From: Lytechinus variegatus
Taxonomy: Eukaryota; Echinodermata; Echinoidea; Temnopleuroida; Toxopneustidae
Length of the DNA: 64,000 nt
Assembly: GCF_018143015.1 (NCBI RefSeq)
Contig: NC_054740.1
Span: 15,924,797-15,988,796, forward strand
Reading direction: 5' to 3'
Shown: positions 30,886 to 44,919 of the stretch, in pieces
How positions within the stretch are numbered: the first letter of the stretch is position 1
Layout of the letters: each line of letters starts with the position of its first letter
Made by a program: the position numbers and the translations under genes
The notes under the pieces: model-generated
Database searches by the model: none
The model's input: the letters and a program-made list of their open reading frames with translations, nothing else
Told to the model about the DNA's origin: nothing

Positions 30886-33800
30886 TTATCTCCTTGGTTG
30901 TACAGGTCTCTTCTCTAGTTTCTTGCTGTATATCTCTTTGATGACTCTGTTCTTATATGTAGCCCATGTCCTGGCTTCTTCTAAAACCTCTCTTGTAAAG
31001 TCTATTGAAGGGTAATCCACCGCCTGAAATAAAAAAAATGAAGAAAAACATATATAATGTTTTTATTTAAACTCTTCATTCATTCCTTAAATACTTATAC
31101 ATGTATGTACTTGCACAAGAATTAACACTTTTGTCTAATGAAAATGAATCATATCCAACTGAGAAATTAACTGCACCCCGAGAAGGGCATTTTCATAAAG
31201 ACCCAAATTAAAAAGATAGTAGAGAGGGTTTTTTTAAAGTGTTTGATGGGGAAAGAGGGGTGTAGGGTGTATATGTGTAGGATATGTGTGTGAGAGAGGG
31301 AGAGAACTTCTAAAAATATGTTGTCATAGGTGTGTGTGTGTCTGAAAGAGAGGTGTGAGTTATGTGTTAATGAGACAGAGAGGTAAAGGAGGGTGTGGGT
31401 TGGTGTGTATAGTTGTGTTTGGCAGGGTGTGTGCGTGGGTGCTCGCCTACAAATGTATGTTTATGTTAAGGTCTGTGTTTGAGAGATAGATATTGAGAGA
31501 CAAGTCAATCACGGAGGTAGTACAAATGAAATGATAAAGATTTTAACAGAATGTGTTTACATCTTCTTTAGATAGCTACAATGGTGAATTCTGCCTTAAA
31601 TCTTTAATGCCGCGAATCTCTTACCCCATTTTTTGCCATTTTTTGTTTCACCTTTTAAAATGGTTGCAGTTGCTCCCCAAGTCTTGAAAACTTACATTTC
31701 TCTTAAAATTTTCACAGAATTCACCTAACGTGTGCACAAAATCCTTCAATTTCACTTTCGAAAATGAAAAAGCGTCTCAATAATAACAAGCTCGGTGCCT
31801 TCACTCCCTCACTTTCAGGACGAGGAAAAATTCTGCATATGGTCATGTCTCTTATGTATTTTTTTCTGATAGAATCGAATTAAAATTCAGCTACTTACAT
31901 TGAATTACGAGTTGGGAGAATTTGTTAGGTAGTATATCAGTTTCACAATCTTCATTTCAATTCTGACAATCCTTCGGTAATTAGGCTGGGTTTAAAATCG
32001 TAACAAATTTGTAAGGTTGGTTTGGTGGTGATTTTTTTCTTTTTACCTGATTGCTAAGAAAGCATGAATGCTTGTAAGCAAGCAACCAGAGGACCGACGG
32101 CTTAAAGTCCCCTCCGAAGGACCTGGTACTGAGGATTAATGCCTTACCAAAGGGCACTAGCGCACCAAGTGGGAATCGAACCCGGGTCACCGGAATACGA
32201 ATCCCCCGCTCTACCGACTGAGCTATCCCGCCTCCCTTAAAATGATTGCGGCTTTTTGGGGTCAAGTTTACTTTTGTATATTTGTGTTAACATTTCTCAC
32301 CAACTTGCTCGCTGTTTTCAGGGTGGTAGATGTCACATCGCTTGCGAAGAGTCTCTTTGATACGAGAATGACTTCAGCTCCATCACTGATCAGGCATAGT
32401 TTAGCCTCGGGCTGGGTTCCCGGGAGAAGTGATTCGATACCCTGGTAAAAAAAATAGATTAGAAAATAAATGTTATTGACAAGAGGGGATTAGCAGAAGT
32501 AGACTACGTCTTTTATATTAAAGGATAATAATATGCAAATACAAAGTAATTTTGTTGATTTTAATTGTCATTTAAATGTTTCCTTCAAGATCATACAAGA
32601 TGATAGGAAATTCTTCAACAGACAACAAAACCTCTTAACATCTGCATGTTAGGAGTGTTAACAGGCCCTCGGCGCGCCTGTATATTAACAAGTAAGGAGG
32701 ATTCTTTTAATGATATCAGTATGATTCTCTTTTTATTATAATTGAAAATTAAAATACTCACGAATGCCATTCCTGTTTTCAATGTTGCAAGTCTTGCAAA
32801 TGTTGTCTTTATTTTGCCGGGTGGAGCATACTCAACTGGATTCTTCTTCTCCTGATGATAGATACGAAAATAATGATAATAATTAATAGATCACAAAATA
32901 ACTACAAAGATTGATAAAAATTGTGAACACATCTCCAGTTTATTTTACCAATGAAAAACAGAAAACATTGAGAAGAGAACTTATGCCAGAACCCCCCCCC
33001 CTCTCGAAGCCCACATTTGCTTACGTTTCAACCGATCCACCAAGTCTTAAAATACAAATCGTTTAACTTCTATTTAAAAGGGTAACCCCACATCTCACAT
33101 TGTCACTACTTTTGTTTTTACCAATACTACAAAATCATAATGAAACAAAGATACTACTTTTGTTATCAACCTTCAGTTAGATCAAAGGTTGCATTGATAG
33201 TGTCCCTCACCTTAAAATGTTATATACATAGAACTCAACTTTATGTACAATTTGATTTGAAATTATATATACCTCCTTTTGTGAAAGAGCGTTTGCTGAC
33301 ATAGTAACTCTTCTCCATGTTCTTTGTAGTCCCACCGATTTACTCTCAGCTATAAGGGGAAAAGGCAAAGTGATGATTAGTTGATGGAAATGTAAATATT
33401 GATCAAAAGATGTCAAAACCATTCTATGTGTCGTAAAATCAATCAAAGTTGTTACCGAAATCCCGCATAATCTAATTTTAAGTTTCCCTACAATAAAGAG
33501 CCCATATTGGGGGTCGATTTGCTTATGTGCAACAGATAATTTCGCAAATATCATTATTTTACCACATTCGTTGTTACATTAAGACTAAAATGGCAGACGT
33601 GAATGTATGTTCAACATGTTGGCATCGATGATAAAGTTACTATCAATATTCGGTTTTTCAAGTAACAGATTCCTGGAGATTTATGTTTTAAAAAGATCAT
33701 CACACATTATATAAGACATAAAAAGAAATTGGAAATCACAAATTGTGCGAAGTTTGAAAACTTACTTTCTATTTCTTTCTTCTTCGTTGTAATCATCTGA

Positions 33801-36800
33801 TCATCTTTTAGTAGATATCTGGGTGATTCCTTTGTAGCCATCTGAACGGATTTTCTCCTGTCTTCAATATAATCGTTAGTTGTGTCCTTTGGAGAGAAAT
33901 GATACTATATAAATTTAAGGCGAAATTACACCAACAATCGCCAATATGAAGCAGACTATCGTGATAGGGGAAAGACTTCTGTTATGAATGAGGTATACAT
34001 TGTAATTTGATCTATCGGCAAATGTCTTCTTGATCACGGCATCCTTTGATATTATGATAATTACCATGTCCATAGTAGCATGGTTCAAACAGCCATTCGA
34101 AACCAGGATTTCGATATTACCAAAATAGAAAAATTGCCGTTGTAGTAATTTTTTTTCATGCAACGGGACCAAAGACATGAATGATGTCTTGAGCGTTTGC
34201 CTTTGGTTGCTTTAATAGTATTGCGTGGTGCCAGCAGTGGGATGAAATACAACACGCAATCTAAAACTACTGTGACTGTCACTCCACGGGAACCGTCTCC
34301 TTACCGACCGATTGCAGGCCTTATACCATTGGAAATAATATCTGGTGGGTGTTTCATAAAGCTGTTCGTAAGATAAGAGCGACTTTAAGAACGACTGGTG
34401 ATCATTTCTTTCGGTAAATGGTATACACCATTGGCGATGGTTTAGCGCGTAAGAAAGGTTCACCAGTCGTTCTTAAAGTCGCTCTTATCTTACGAACAGC
34501 TTTACGAAACGGCCCCCTGGAGTCAATTTCGCAATGTGGCTGTGGCACGAATGATTGATAAATCTTACCTAGAAAATCAGACATGGGAAAGAGATGAAAT
34601 GCTTCGTTTCTACCTTAGTCACCAAACACCAACAGTTAATGAATTCAAGTGCAAATAGGAAATAATATATGATATGAAGCACTATTCAAGTTTTGAATTA
34701 ATCTGTTGAACTTTTTGTTTTGTTTGGTTTAATTATATTTCGTAGAACACCTTACATTAATATAGCTCTTATGAAAATTAATTTCTTACCTCGACATTCA
34801 TGGCGTTCATAGAAAAGAAGTTCTTTTCTTTTTTCTCAGGAGGGTAAAGCTTATTCCTGGCAGCTGCCGACCAACTCCGACGCTTACCGGCAGAGAGTAC
34901 GGCCACTATTAAGAGGAAAAGAGACAATGCATTATTACAAACCGGGTCACAAAACAGGAATGACAAAATAGGGATGCCGTTCTTGTGAAAATACTAGGAA
35001 ATATATGAAGATTATTATGTCTGCATACAGTATAAATCGCCGTGTGTGGCGTATAACATCTGGAGACTTTCACTTAATAAAGCATGTGAAAATGGAGTGT
35101 GTAACGACATTCTCTTTTGACAGTGAGTCTCATTCTGGCTTACCTGGGTGTGTTATAATGGAGTGATATGTTCATTCTCGCACTACACCGAGCTCAATCG
35201 TATAAAAATATAATTCCTTATCAATCATTATGAGAACATTATCTAATTACCCAAAATAAAAGTATCAAAAGAAGGTGCTACAACATTTTTGTCACAATTA
35301 TGGTAATTATTGCAATCGATAATCTTTTGATACATATTAATTTTCAATAAAACTAATTGAATATATACTTTATATTTTCATGAGTTTAACTTACTGCTTC
35401 TTTTAATAGCTGCATCTTTCTTCCAGCTCTCATCATGCATGAAATACCTGTCAGGTAACTGGCCTTTTCTGGGTAGAGGCTTCATCTCTCGAATTTCAGC
35501 TACAACTGTACATTTACCCTGTGAATAATATTCATATAAATATCACTTTTATTCTTATCCAATATTATGCCGCTTGACATATTCCAGTCTTGCTGTTAAC
35601 AAGTCAAAATATGATACTGACATATAAACAGACAAAGCAAACATCTTATACATTTTAGAATTACTTCTTTTGAAATGTAGGATGAAGAAAAATTGATTTT
35701 GGTATCAAATTGTCAAACGATCAACTTTAATTTTTAACGGATTCGATTACTCTTAGAACTATTTAAAACAAACTAAGATGACTTATTACCTCTTTGACGA
35801 CGTAGATGTACTCGCTTGACATTATATCTTCAGTGATAACAATGCCTGGCCTGTTAATAAAAAGAAAAATTGAATAAATATACTGTGGAAGTTTATTTTC
35901 TTCTTGAGGGATATACCACAAAAATTGCTCAGCATTGAGAGCCATGACTTGGGTTCAATATCACTTTTGAAATTCGGGGTCGAAGGAGCCTACCCCACTC
36001 CAACCAATTTTTTTTGGGAGTAAGACAAAATAATTTGGTAGACGACTGGTCATCAATCCCAGATCCGTTCCCAACATCATGTATGTTGAATTTTACGATA
36101 GATTAATACCATTGATCCTGTGAAATCGATCCCACAATTCACCCGGGGTCCGTTTCAGAAAGAGTTGCGTTTAAACGCAAGCCAAAAAATCAATCGCAAG
36201 TCCCAAATTTGCGCTGCTGATTTTTAGAGTTGCGATTGATTGCAACTCTTTCTGCAACGGGCCCCTGTCCAAAAAATTATAAAGATTTGTTATAATTCGA
36301 ACACCGACTATAAAATCAGGAACTTTTCAAACTTACTTGAAGAATTTAGTATAGATAGCTTTAGGTTGATTCTTGAGTGTTTCTTGAGTTGCTGAGATGT
36401 ATATATCATGGGAATGACAGAATTCAATCAACTCATCACGCTTCTGCTCTAAAGGACGTTTGATGATGTTATCAAAATCCTAAACAAAAAAAAGGTCACG
36501 AGAAATATCATAATACAATCATAAATATTACACTCTTATGTAAATCCGCCTTTGTTTCAGATGTATGTCGTTTAAACGAATATTTGTGGGGTACTTCTTC
36601 CCGACATAAATTTGCTAATGAAAATTAACTGAAATTTTCATCTAAAAAAGATATGAGTTTGTTTTATCTACAGATGTTTGTCATGGAGATAATTGTGATT
36701 TAGGTCAAGCCAATCGGGAAATAACCACATTTCAAATATACGTATATTTCTGCGTTGCTTCAAATAAAAAGGTGTTGTATTCCTGTTTCATTCAAACTTT

Positions 36801-39800
36801 ATTGTTGCATTCATCTGATAACCGGACTGGTTAAGTAAGCAAAACAATTGCTTCGTTTTATCGTTGAATAATGATTAGGACACATTACACTTGTTGTGAA
36901 TATGTTTGCGTTATCATATATGGGAAAATTGCTGACTTTTTCGCGTTCCAATTTGAATAAATATCTTTCTTTGAAAGAAAATATACATACTTACGTCTTT
37001 GTTAATGAGAAGTACTTCAACTTCATCCTTACAGACAACGCTAGCTGAACGAACTGTGTTGTGTAGTAGGCTATACTCCTAAAATAAAACATTAAATATA
37101 ATGAACAAAGTTTATAATAAAGTGTACCTGATGAACCTTACAAATAAATCAATCATAATTATTGATATGAATAAATGAAGATAGGTTAATTGTGGAACGA
37201 TTCTAGCAGTAAGGAAAACGTATATGAAATACCTAAATTATAAATTATATGAATAAGTATTCAAATATAGAGATTAATAATAAAATAATGGATCAAAGAA
37301 TGAATTGAATTATAATTTACAAATAAGGCTATCAATAACAATATTCTTATCAATTAAAAATTATCATCGCTGATATAGTGCTTACTCCGAACGACTCCCC
37401 TGTTGTCAACTGGGTGATAGTCCTAACAAACGTCTCTCCATTCCTAGGATCATTCTCTTTCTGGTTCACTAAACATGTACCAGATAGAATGATATAGAAA
37501 CCAGAGGCCACGTGACCTTCTTTAACCACAATCCGACGAGGCTCGAACCTATAGGATCAAACAACCAACGTGATCAAAACATGAATTTATTTATTGGGTT
37601 CTTATGCAATCTCACTGACATACATTCATTTGTCGTCATTATAACATGTATAGTATTTGACAACTGGGGCTAACAAATATGCTCGAGGTTAAGCATATGA
37701 TAAATCATATAGATTTATATAGTAGACTCCCAGCTCATTAACATTAATTAGTAAAATTTCTACTAGTGGAACAGTTTCTTCATTGAAAATAAAGGTATAT
37801 TTTTATAGAAAAGGATTACCATCGATATTTAAACAAAAATACGATAAAAATTAATTATTGTTATATATCATAGTTTTGAAAATGATTAAAATTCGATGAT
37901 GAGTTTTTAAAATTCATTTATTTCAGTAGCAGATAGAAGGTTACTAAAATATAAATTAGTACAAGATATAAAAATATCAACAAAATTAAACAATAACTAG
38001 ATACGAAATTACAACTTTAGATGTTTTTTAAGCTGTTTTTCTTTCATCGAAGAGGTATATGTACTTTGTATATAGGCCCATTACCTGCAGACGTATACAA
38101 TCAGTCAATTACCTTTATTAAATGTTATTGTTTGAGGTGATACCATTCGATACTAATGATGGGTGTACAAATTTCTTGTTCATCAAATTTGCACAAAAAG
38201 TTTATATTTACCTCAAATATTCCATATATTTTGCGAGTGCAACCTGCGTTTCCTGCTGATATTCTGTAAATGCTTTGTTCTTCCTCAAGAGGGCCAAGAC
38301 CTAAAGAATTAAAATAATTTCAGATTATTAAACATGTGTATCTGATTGGTGTAATCATTTTCAAATTAAACTATTTTCATGCATCGTTGAATCACGTCAA
38401 AATATAGAAGATGATATTTCTTAGAATATTGTTAAACCGATTGGTTTTATTAGGATGATGAAATTGTGAAGAGTAAAATCGGGAAAAACTCACCACTTCA
38501 ATATCTGCCCTTGTCCTTTGCTCTGGTCTAAGAGAAAGAATGTTCTTCAGTTTCTCCGATCCTCTTGTCTGCAAAAAATGATAAATTGATAAATGGGAAA
38601 AGAAAAGAATTATAAAGCATATAATGATAATTTTCCAGCAATTATATAAGATAAATTTAGGAAAATATTGCCACTTTCTTCCTTGATGAAATTAAATAAT
38701 TAACATAAAAATAGAGAGAGAGTTCGCTATATCAAATCTTTGTTTCCATTGTGAGTGTGCTTAATGGCGTTAACTGGTAGTTGCGGGTATTTTTCTTCAT
38801 CTGCCACTGATTTCATTGTATTACTCTATTTTTAAATATTTATATTTATTATGCTGGTGTTTTCTGGTTTTATAGTTATAGTTGTCTTCTCTGTATGTTG
38901 TATGTTATCTTTTACTCTTTTTACATTGTATAATATTGTAATATGTTTGTATTTTAACAAGGCTCTCTTGTAAAGCGGTTTTTTGTAATGAAGAGACTAC
39001 CCTTGGTAATTAAAATAAATAATGTCTGCGTCGATCTTATATTTCTATGAGTATTATATTCTTTATTTATTTTTTTTTAGTTCTTACGGAGTCGCTCCCC
39101 TACTCTCCTTATCTGCCCCCCTCTACCTTACTCTTCAATAATTTCCATCAAAATCCCCTTAATAGCTAGTAATATTCAGGCAATTTCAATCAACTAACAA
39201 GATTTTTCCCACTTGAAGAGATAAAAAAACATTTCCCCGAAAATATGACTGATCAAAATGACAAAGATTTACTTACTACTCTGAGTTTGGAGAACATGAT
39301 GAGATCAAAGGCAAGATTCTGTTCTAGATCAGCTCTCAGATTCAGATGCATCTCATGAAGAGACCATTGCTTAGTTGCTTCGTCTTTCACATAACTTTGC
39401 AAAGAATGAAATATATTACACAATCATTATAAAATAACGCCAAAATAATGATCTGTCCTGATTAAATGTGCAACAAAAAATAATTATCTGTCCTGATTAA
39501 ATGTACAACTAAAATAATTGATTGGTGATGACATCATGAATATATATGGAGATTTAAACAAATTAACCTTCTTTAAAAAGAATTATGGATATTGATATGA
39601 ACTTGTGAAAAGAAAGCGCATTTCATGGTGCAGACGGTTTCAGCAGACAGAATATCTTTTTAAACAAAAGTAAGTTTGAAAATCAAATTGAATCGAAATC
39701 GAAGAAAATACCAAGCTTTACCAAATTCAATTTTTAACAAATTTACAATATCCCGAAACTTATTACAATTTGACACACTATTATGTCGTCTTTTGTGACA

Positions 39801-42800
39801 TAGGCATGCTTTAGTTAGATTGTGAGTAATTTGAATGTTACTTTACCTTTTCATGGCGAGACAAATCCCAGCTATGACTCGAACTGTTTTACAAACCCGA
39901 AGAAGCTTTTCCCTCGCCTGTTAGAAGAGTTGGATGAGATGTGGATCGTGGACGAAAGTCAACAAGGAAGAAAGAGAGGGAAAGAAAGGGGAAAGGAAAA
40001 TGGTGATCATTGTGGCATGTATGACTTATTACCGTTCTCAGATGACTAAAATGTAATACGTGTAATGAAAGATAATATAAACATAATATAGACATATTCA
40101 TACATAATTTGTCTTTAGAGTGTACTACATTGGATCTGTATGTAACCTGAATAAACTGAAGCAGTGGTTGTGTGTGTGTTTTTTGTTGTTGTTGTTTTTT
40201 ACTTTTGATACATGTATATGGAGAAATGTGATGGTGTCAACTTATATCCAAAGTTGCTAGTTCTTATTTTGCCTTGAATCACCAATTGAGTTTGAATACA
40301 ATCGATTTTGGAATTACTTTATACGGACTGGATCAGATATGTTATCATAGTGGATATCTTACTCTAGTTAAACATTTATTCGTAACAAATTTATTTGGTG
40401 TCTATCTTAAGAGATCAATTAATCCTACGAAGATCCGTATTTGTCTTACGAGAGATCCTGTGTGCGAAAAGATTTAGAGATGACTAACATTTTGAATAAG
40501 TCACATTCCGTGGAATGTGTTTGAAATGCAAATGAAAAAAGCCACTAAATTAATTTTTAAGTTTTGGAATATTCATGATTCAAGATATATTCTATATAAC
40601 AGTGGCGTAATGAGTCAAATATCTTGAGGTACACCAGATATGACGTATGGAGCAAAAAATTTGACCTTTTTAAAAAAAAATGTATTTTGTAATATATAAC
40701 ATTCTGACCGAGAATATACAGAAAATAACAGATCTGTACGCCAGTGCAGTGGATATAATTAAAAGGGCAATCAACAAAATAAATGAAAATGTAAACGTGT
40801 TAAAAATACCAGGAAATTTTCTTGGGCTGTATATAATTTTTTATCTGCTATTTGATGAAGCTTCAATTGTGAATATTGTTTTTTAATTCTACAAGTGTTT
40901 TACTGATTATTTGTGATATATATATATCTATCGTTGATTTTACTCTTGTTTTCGTATTTGAAATCTCCTTGATAACTACAAATTGTACACAAGTTTTACA
41001 AAGTTTGTGCCATTCGTCACCACTGTATACCGCCAAAACTGGAGATCCATAAACTCACCCCTTCCGACGGTCTCTCTCCATATTTCCAGGTTATATATTC
41101 ACTTTGAGATACGGCATTTCTCCTTCTAACAATTACTTTTTTGATATAATCATCCCCGCTCCATCCTTTAAAAACGGGATGCATTGATTTACCAGATACA
41201 TCTCGTGAACGACGGTCCTTTTTAACACATCTGATTCCGTCAAAATCCAAAGATTCGCATTGCAAATCGGGCGAAATCATTGTCAGTCCGATTTCTTAGA
41301 ATAACTTGACAAGGTGGAGACGTACATGTAAGATTCTTTCAAAGTAAATGTTTGATTTTTCCAAATTAAAATTAGTACATTCCCCGTAAAAATCATGTAT
41401 AGAATCAGTATGTTCGCATTAATTTAAAAGTCACATGCCAATACGAGGGACAAGGGTGTCCGTTCCCCTTAAATGAAACGTGAATTGTGATATCAAAATG
41501 GCGGGTGGTAATCTTTTGTAGTAGCTGGTGGTGATCTGATTGATTCAAAGACAATACTGATCTATACATTGTTTCAAAATCAAGGTCTTTACATTCTGAT
41601 TAAAATATCGATCAGATATTATCCAAGAAGACAAAGTCGATGAACCTCGTCCGAAAATTCAAGAAATAGTCTCGATAAGATCGTAGCATAGCTGTCACTG
41701 AGGAACTGATCATCCCAAAACTATCAAATCCTCTTTGATCCACCAGTTCATCGAGCCTTTTCACGAAAACACCACCAAACCTTCGAAATTAACAACCATG
41801 GAAGTTCGTCTAGACAAACAAACAGTCATCACCGGTTTAAAGGAATTCATTAAGTAGCCATTATTGGCTTAATGAACCCTTGTAGGCCCTGGTTTCCCCG
41901 GAACGAAATTATTCAGTGGACACCAACACTAATGTACTTGAAAATTATAATTAAAACTTCTGACAGTATTCCCTCGCAAAGAAACACGGAGGCCAAAGGA
42001 ATGTCAGTAAATAAAACTGACCGTCCAATACCAGCCTTATCTAAGAACTATCAAATAAGAACATGGTCGTTCTCTGCACGTGACTAATACATGTTGAATC
42101 AAGGAGATACCGGGTTGCCTACAATAATCTTGGAAGAATTAGATGACGAAAATGTGATCTGAGGAGCGTTTCATTTTTTTTATCAGACAGTTACCATAGT
42201 AACAGTGCTTCTCAGCCAATCAAACTCAAAGAAAAGTGTCAGATCTGACTTGTCGGACGAAATTAAACGCTCCCCAGGACAGACAACTATAAAGCTTACA
42301 AATCTGGCGATGATGGTTGTTCACATCATTTTATTTGGCGCAAATTAAAACCTTCAAAGGCGTACACACTCCTAAAATATATATTATATCGTTGCCATAT
42401 TTCTGGTGGAAACCATAAGTCTTGGCTAAAGCTTTGACCCATTATCATTATCGCAATTTGTAATTATGTTTGGATTTTTAATATTTCATTTCGTTTATTA
42501 ATCCATTTTCAAAAATTACAGTTTGATTTGTACATTTTGACATACAAATAACAAAACCTATTTCAATTATCCCCGCACAAAAATTATATTCAAGATTATA
42601 ACATCAGGTTGGAACTAGTAGAGGCTGCTAAAAAGCGGAGGTAGTAGAGTGCAGCCTCCTACTAAATATTCTTGTAGTAACTTAGAATATAAAAATCAAA
42701 ATAACAGCTTGAGCATAAACCAGTTAAATAAAAAAATGAAAATGAAATAACGGACCTCACTGATCAACAGGAAAACGAAAGAGATGGATAAGTGTACATC

Positions 42801-44869
42801 ACATGATATTCATGTTTGATTTGAAATATATATATATATATATATATATATATTGCAGTATATATTGTGTTTGTACTTTGTACAACTTTGGATATGATCA
42901 TCATTAATGAGATAAAACACCTCATTTGAATTCATATAATGCTTTTGTGTAACTTTAAACTTAGGGATTAAAGCATTTTACTCACTATGACAATACAACT
43001 ATTACCATATCATCATCGTAGTAACAGAAAAGCCGAAACGCGAAGCCAAATGGCTTTTCATGATTAGGTTTTTTTAACTTTACAGCTTAACATGGAAAAT
43101 CTTTTCAATGTATTCAAATTATATTCGCTGAAAGAAGTCATAACAATTCTTTCACTTACCGTTTCTGCTGGTCTGTTAAAGCGAGTATTCTGTAAGTAAA
43201 ATACAAAGATTAGATAAAGGTGATTTTGTCTATCAACTGTGTGAACGTTTTACAGATAAATTAAATAATTTTTTAACACCCATCGGATTTAAATTTCATT
43301 TACGAATACAAAGAAAACATAAATCAAAAGTCTTATGCCTACTAGGCATAAGACTTTTGACTTAAGTGAATTGAGATATATGATACGAATAAATTGACGA
43401 TTGTAATGATAAAACAAAAACGAAAAAGATGGTCAGTTTAATTCAATTATTATCGTGATTAAAGATGAGTATTTGACAAGTGGATTTTAGTTCATTTTTA
43501 AAGATAGAGAGGGCCCATTAACTCCAGTATCGGCGTATAGATGGAGGGCGGCTTGATTCGGGGCCAGGGCACTAGACCCCAAGCGTTCCACGACAAAGAA
43601 GGGGAAAACAGAAAAGAAGGAAAGGAAAGAGAATAAAAGTAAAATAGTTTTCTGAAATCAAATAATTGGACTTAAGGTTGAAAATGTACGCACGCTCGCC
43701 ACTTTTTAGTTATTGTGCCCTATATAAATATTATACGCCATATTGAACCCCCTCAATTTATTTGGCTCATTACGCCGATGCTTGACTATATAAAGTCGCT
43801 GACCCATTGGAATGTCATGGTGTGAGATCTCAAGAATTCAACACTTTCAAAGTCTAAGTGTATATTTGGGGGCAATTAACGGAGAAACCACGTAGCAGGA
43901 CCATGGTCTCATTCTCTCAGTGTTCTCCAAACAATGTACTGTCGGAGAAAATCGAAACGAGAAGGGTAAATCCATCAGAGGCAATAGAAAGTTACCCAGA
44001 TCGATAATGGCGAGGATGAAAGTCTTCAAGAAACCGTTTCATCCTATAGAATCCTCTCAAGACAAAGTTGATATAAATAAGACAAACTATGACAGGTACA
44101 GTCAATACATTCTATTCAGTGTTCTATACCCCTACATGCCTGCATCTTCATCCGGGTCTGTTAAACACTACTCTTAGATTTCGATGGCTTGCAAAGAGAA
44201 TGTGATAAATAATAGGCTCTCCCTAAAAACGATGCTGTCTTCTATTGAAAAGCAAATATTGTTTTGAAAAGTATGATGTTTGATTAGAAGCGACTCGGAA
44301 GTTTTTCATTTTCATTCATCATGTTCTATATTTCATAAATATTACACAAGTCATGCGTGATTATATCAACAAACAAAATGTTTTTAGAATGTTGAAAAAT
44401 AAAAGCAACAAAGAAATCTTATTAACTTCACTGACCCGAGTCCTGCATTGTCTATATACTTTTATTTATCTTTCATTTTTATTGCAATATATGTAGTTTT
44501 CTTTTTAAGTTCAATATATGCCAATTTTGAAAAAATGTACTTCTACTAAAAAGTACTGCATTGGTCGAAAACGGATAATACGTGAAATCATCCGTTTACA
44601 TATCACATGGTGGAACGTTGTGGTATAGTGGATTGAAACATAGGGTCGTGTGTTCAAATCCCAGCCATAGCGAAATTTCCTTTCGGCAAGAAATTTATCC
44701 ATTGGATCCAGGTATGGTGAATGGGTACCCGGTAGGATTTATTCCTTGAACGCTTTAGGGCCTATTAATATGACGGCTCAGCTATACAACCGGGGTACTA
44801 GTAATCAAAGCGCATTTGAGTATATGCACATATAGTAATTGCGTTATACATGTATAAAGCGACATATTA

Positions 44870-44919
<50 letters not shown>

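Noticed and set aside
30591-30941. 116-codon plus-strand frame with YLSIYLS repeats
   Set aside because: It is the translation of the TATC microsatellite.
32160-32236. tRNA gene on the minus strand
   Set aside because: A and B boxes are intact, but the anticodon stem pairs poorly, no acceptor 3' strand exists and a SINE body follows directly.
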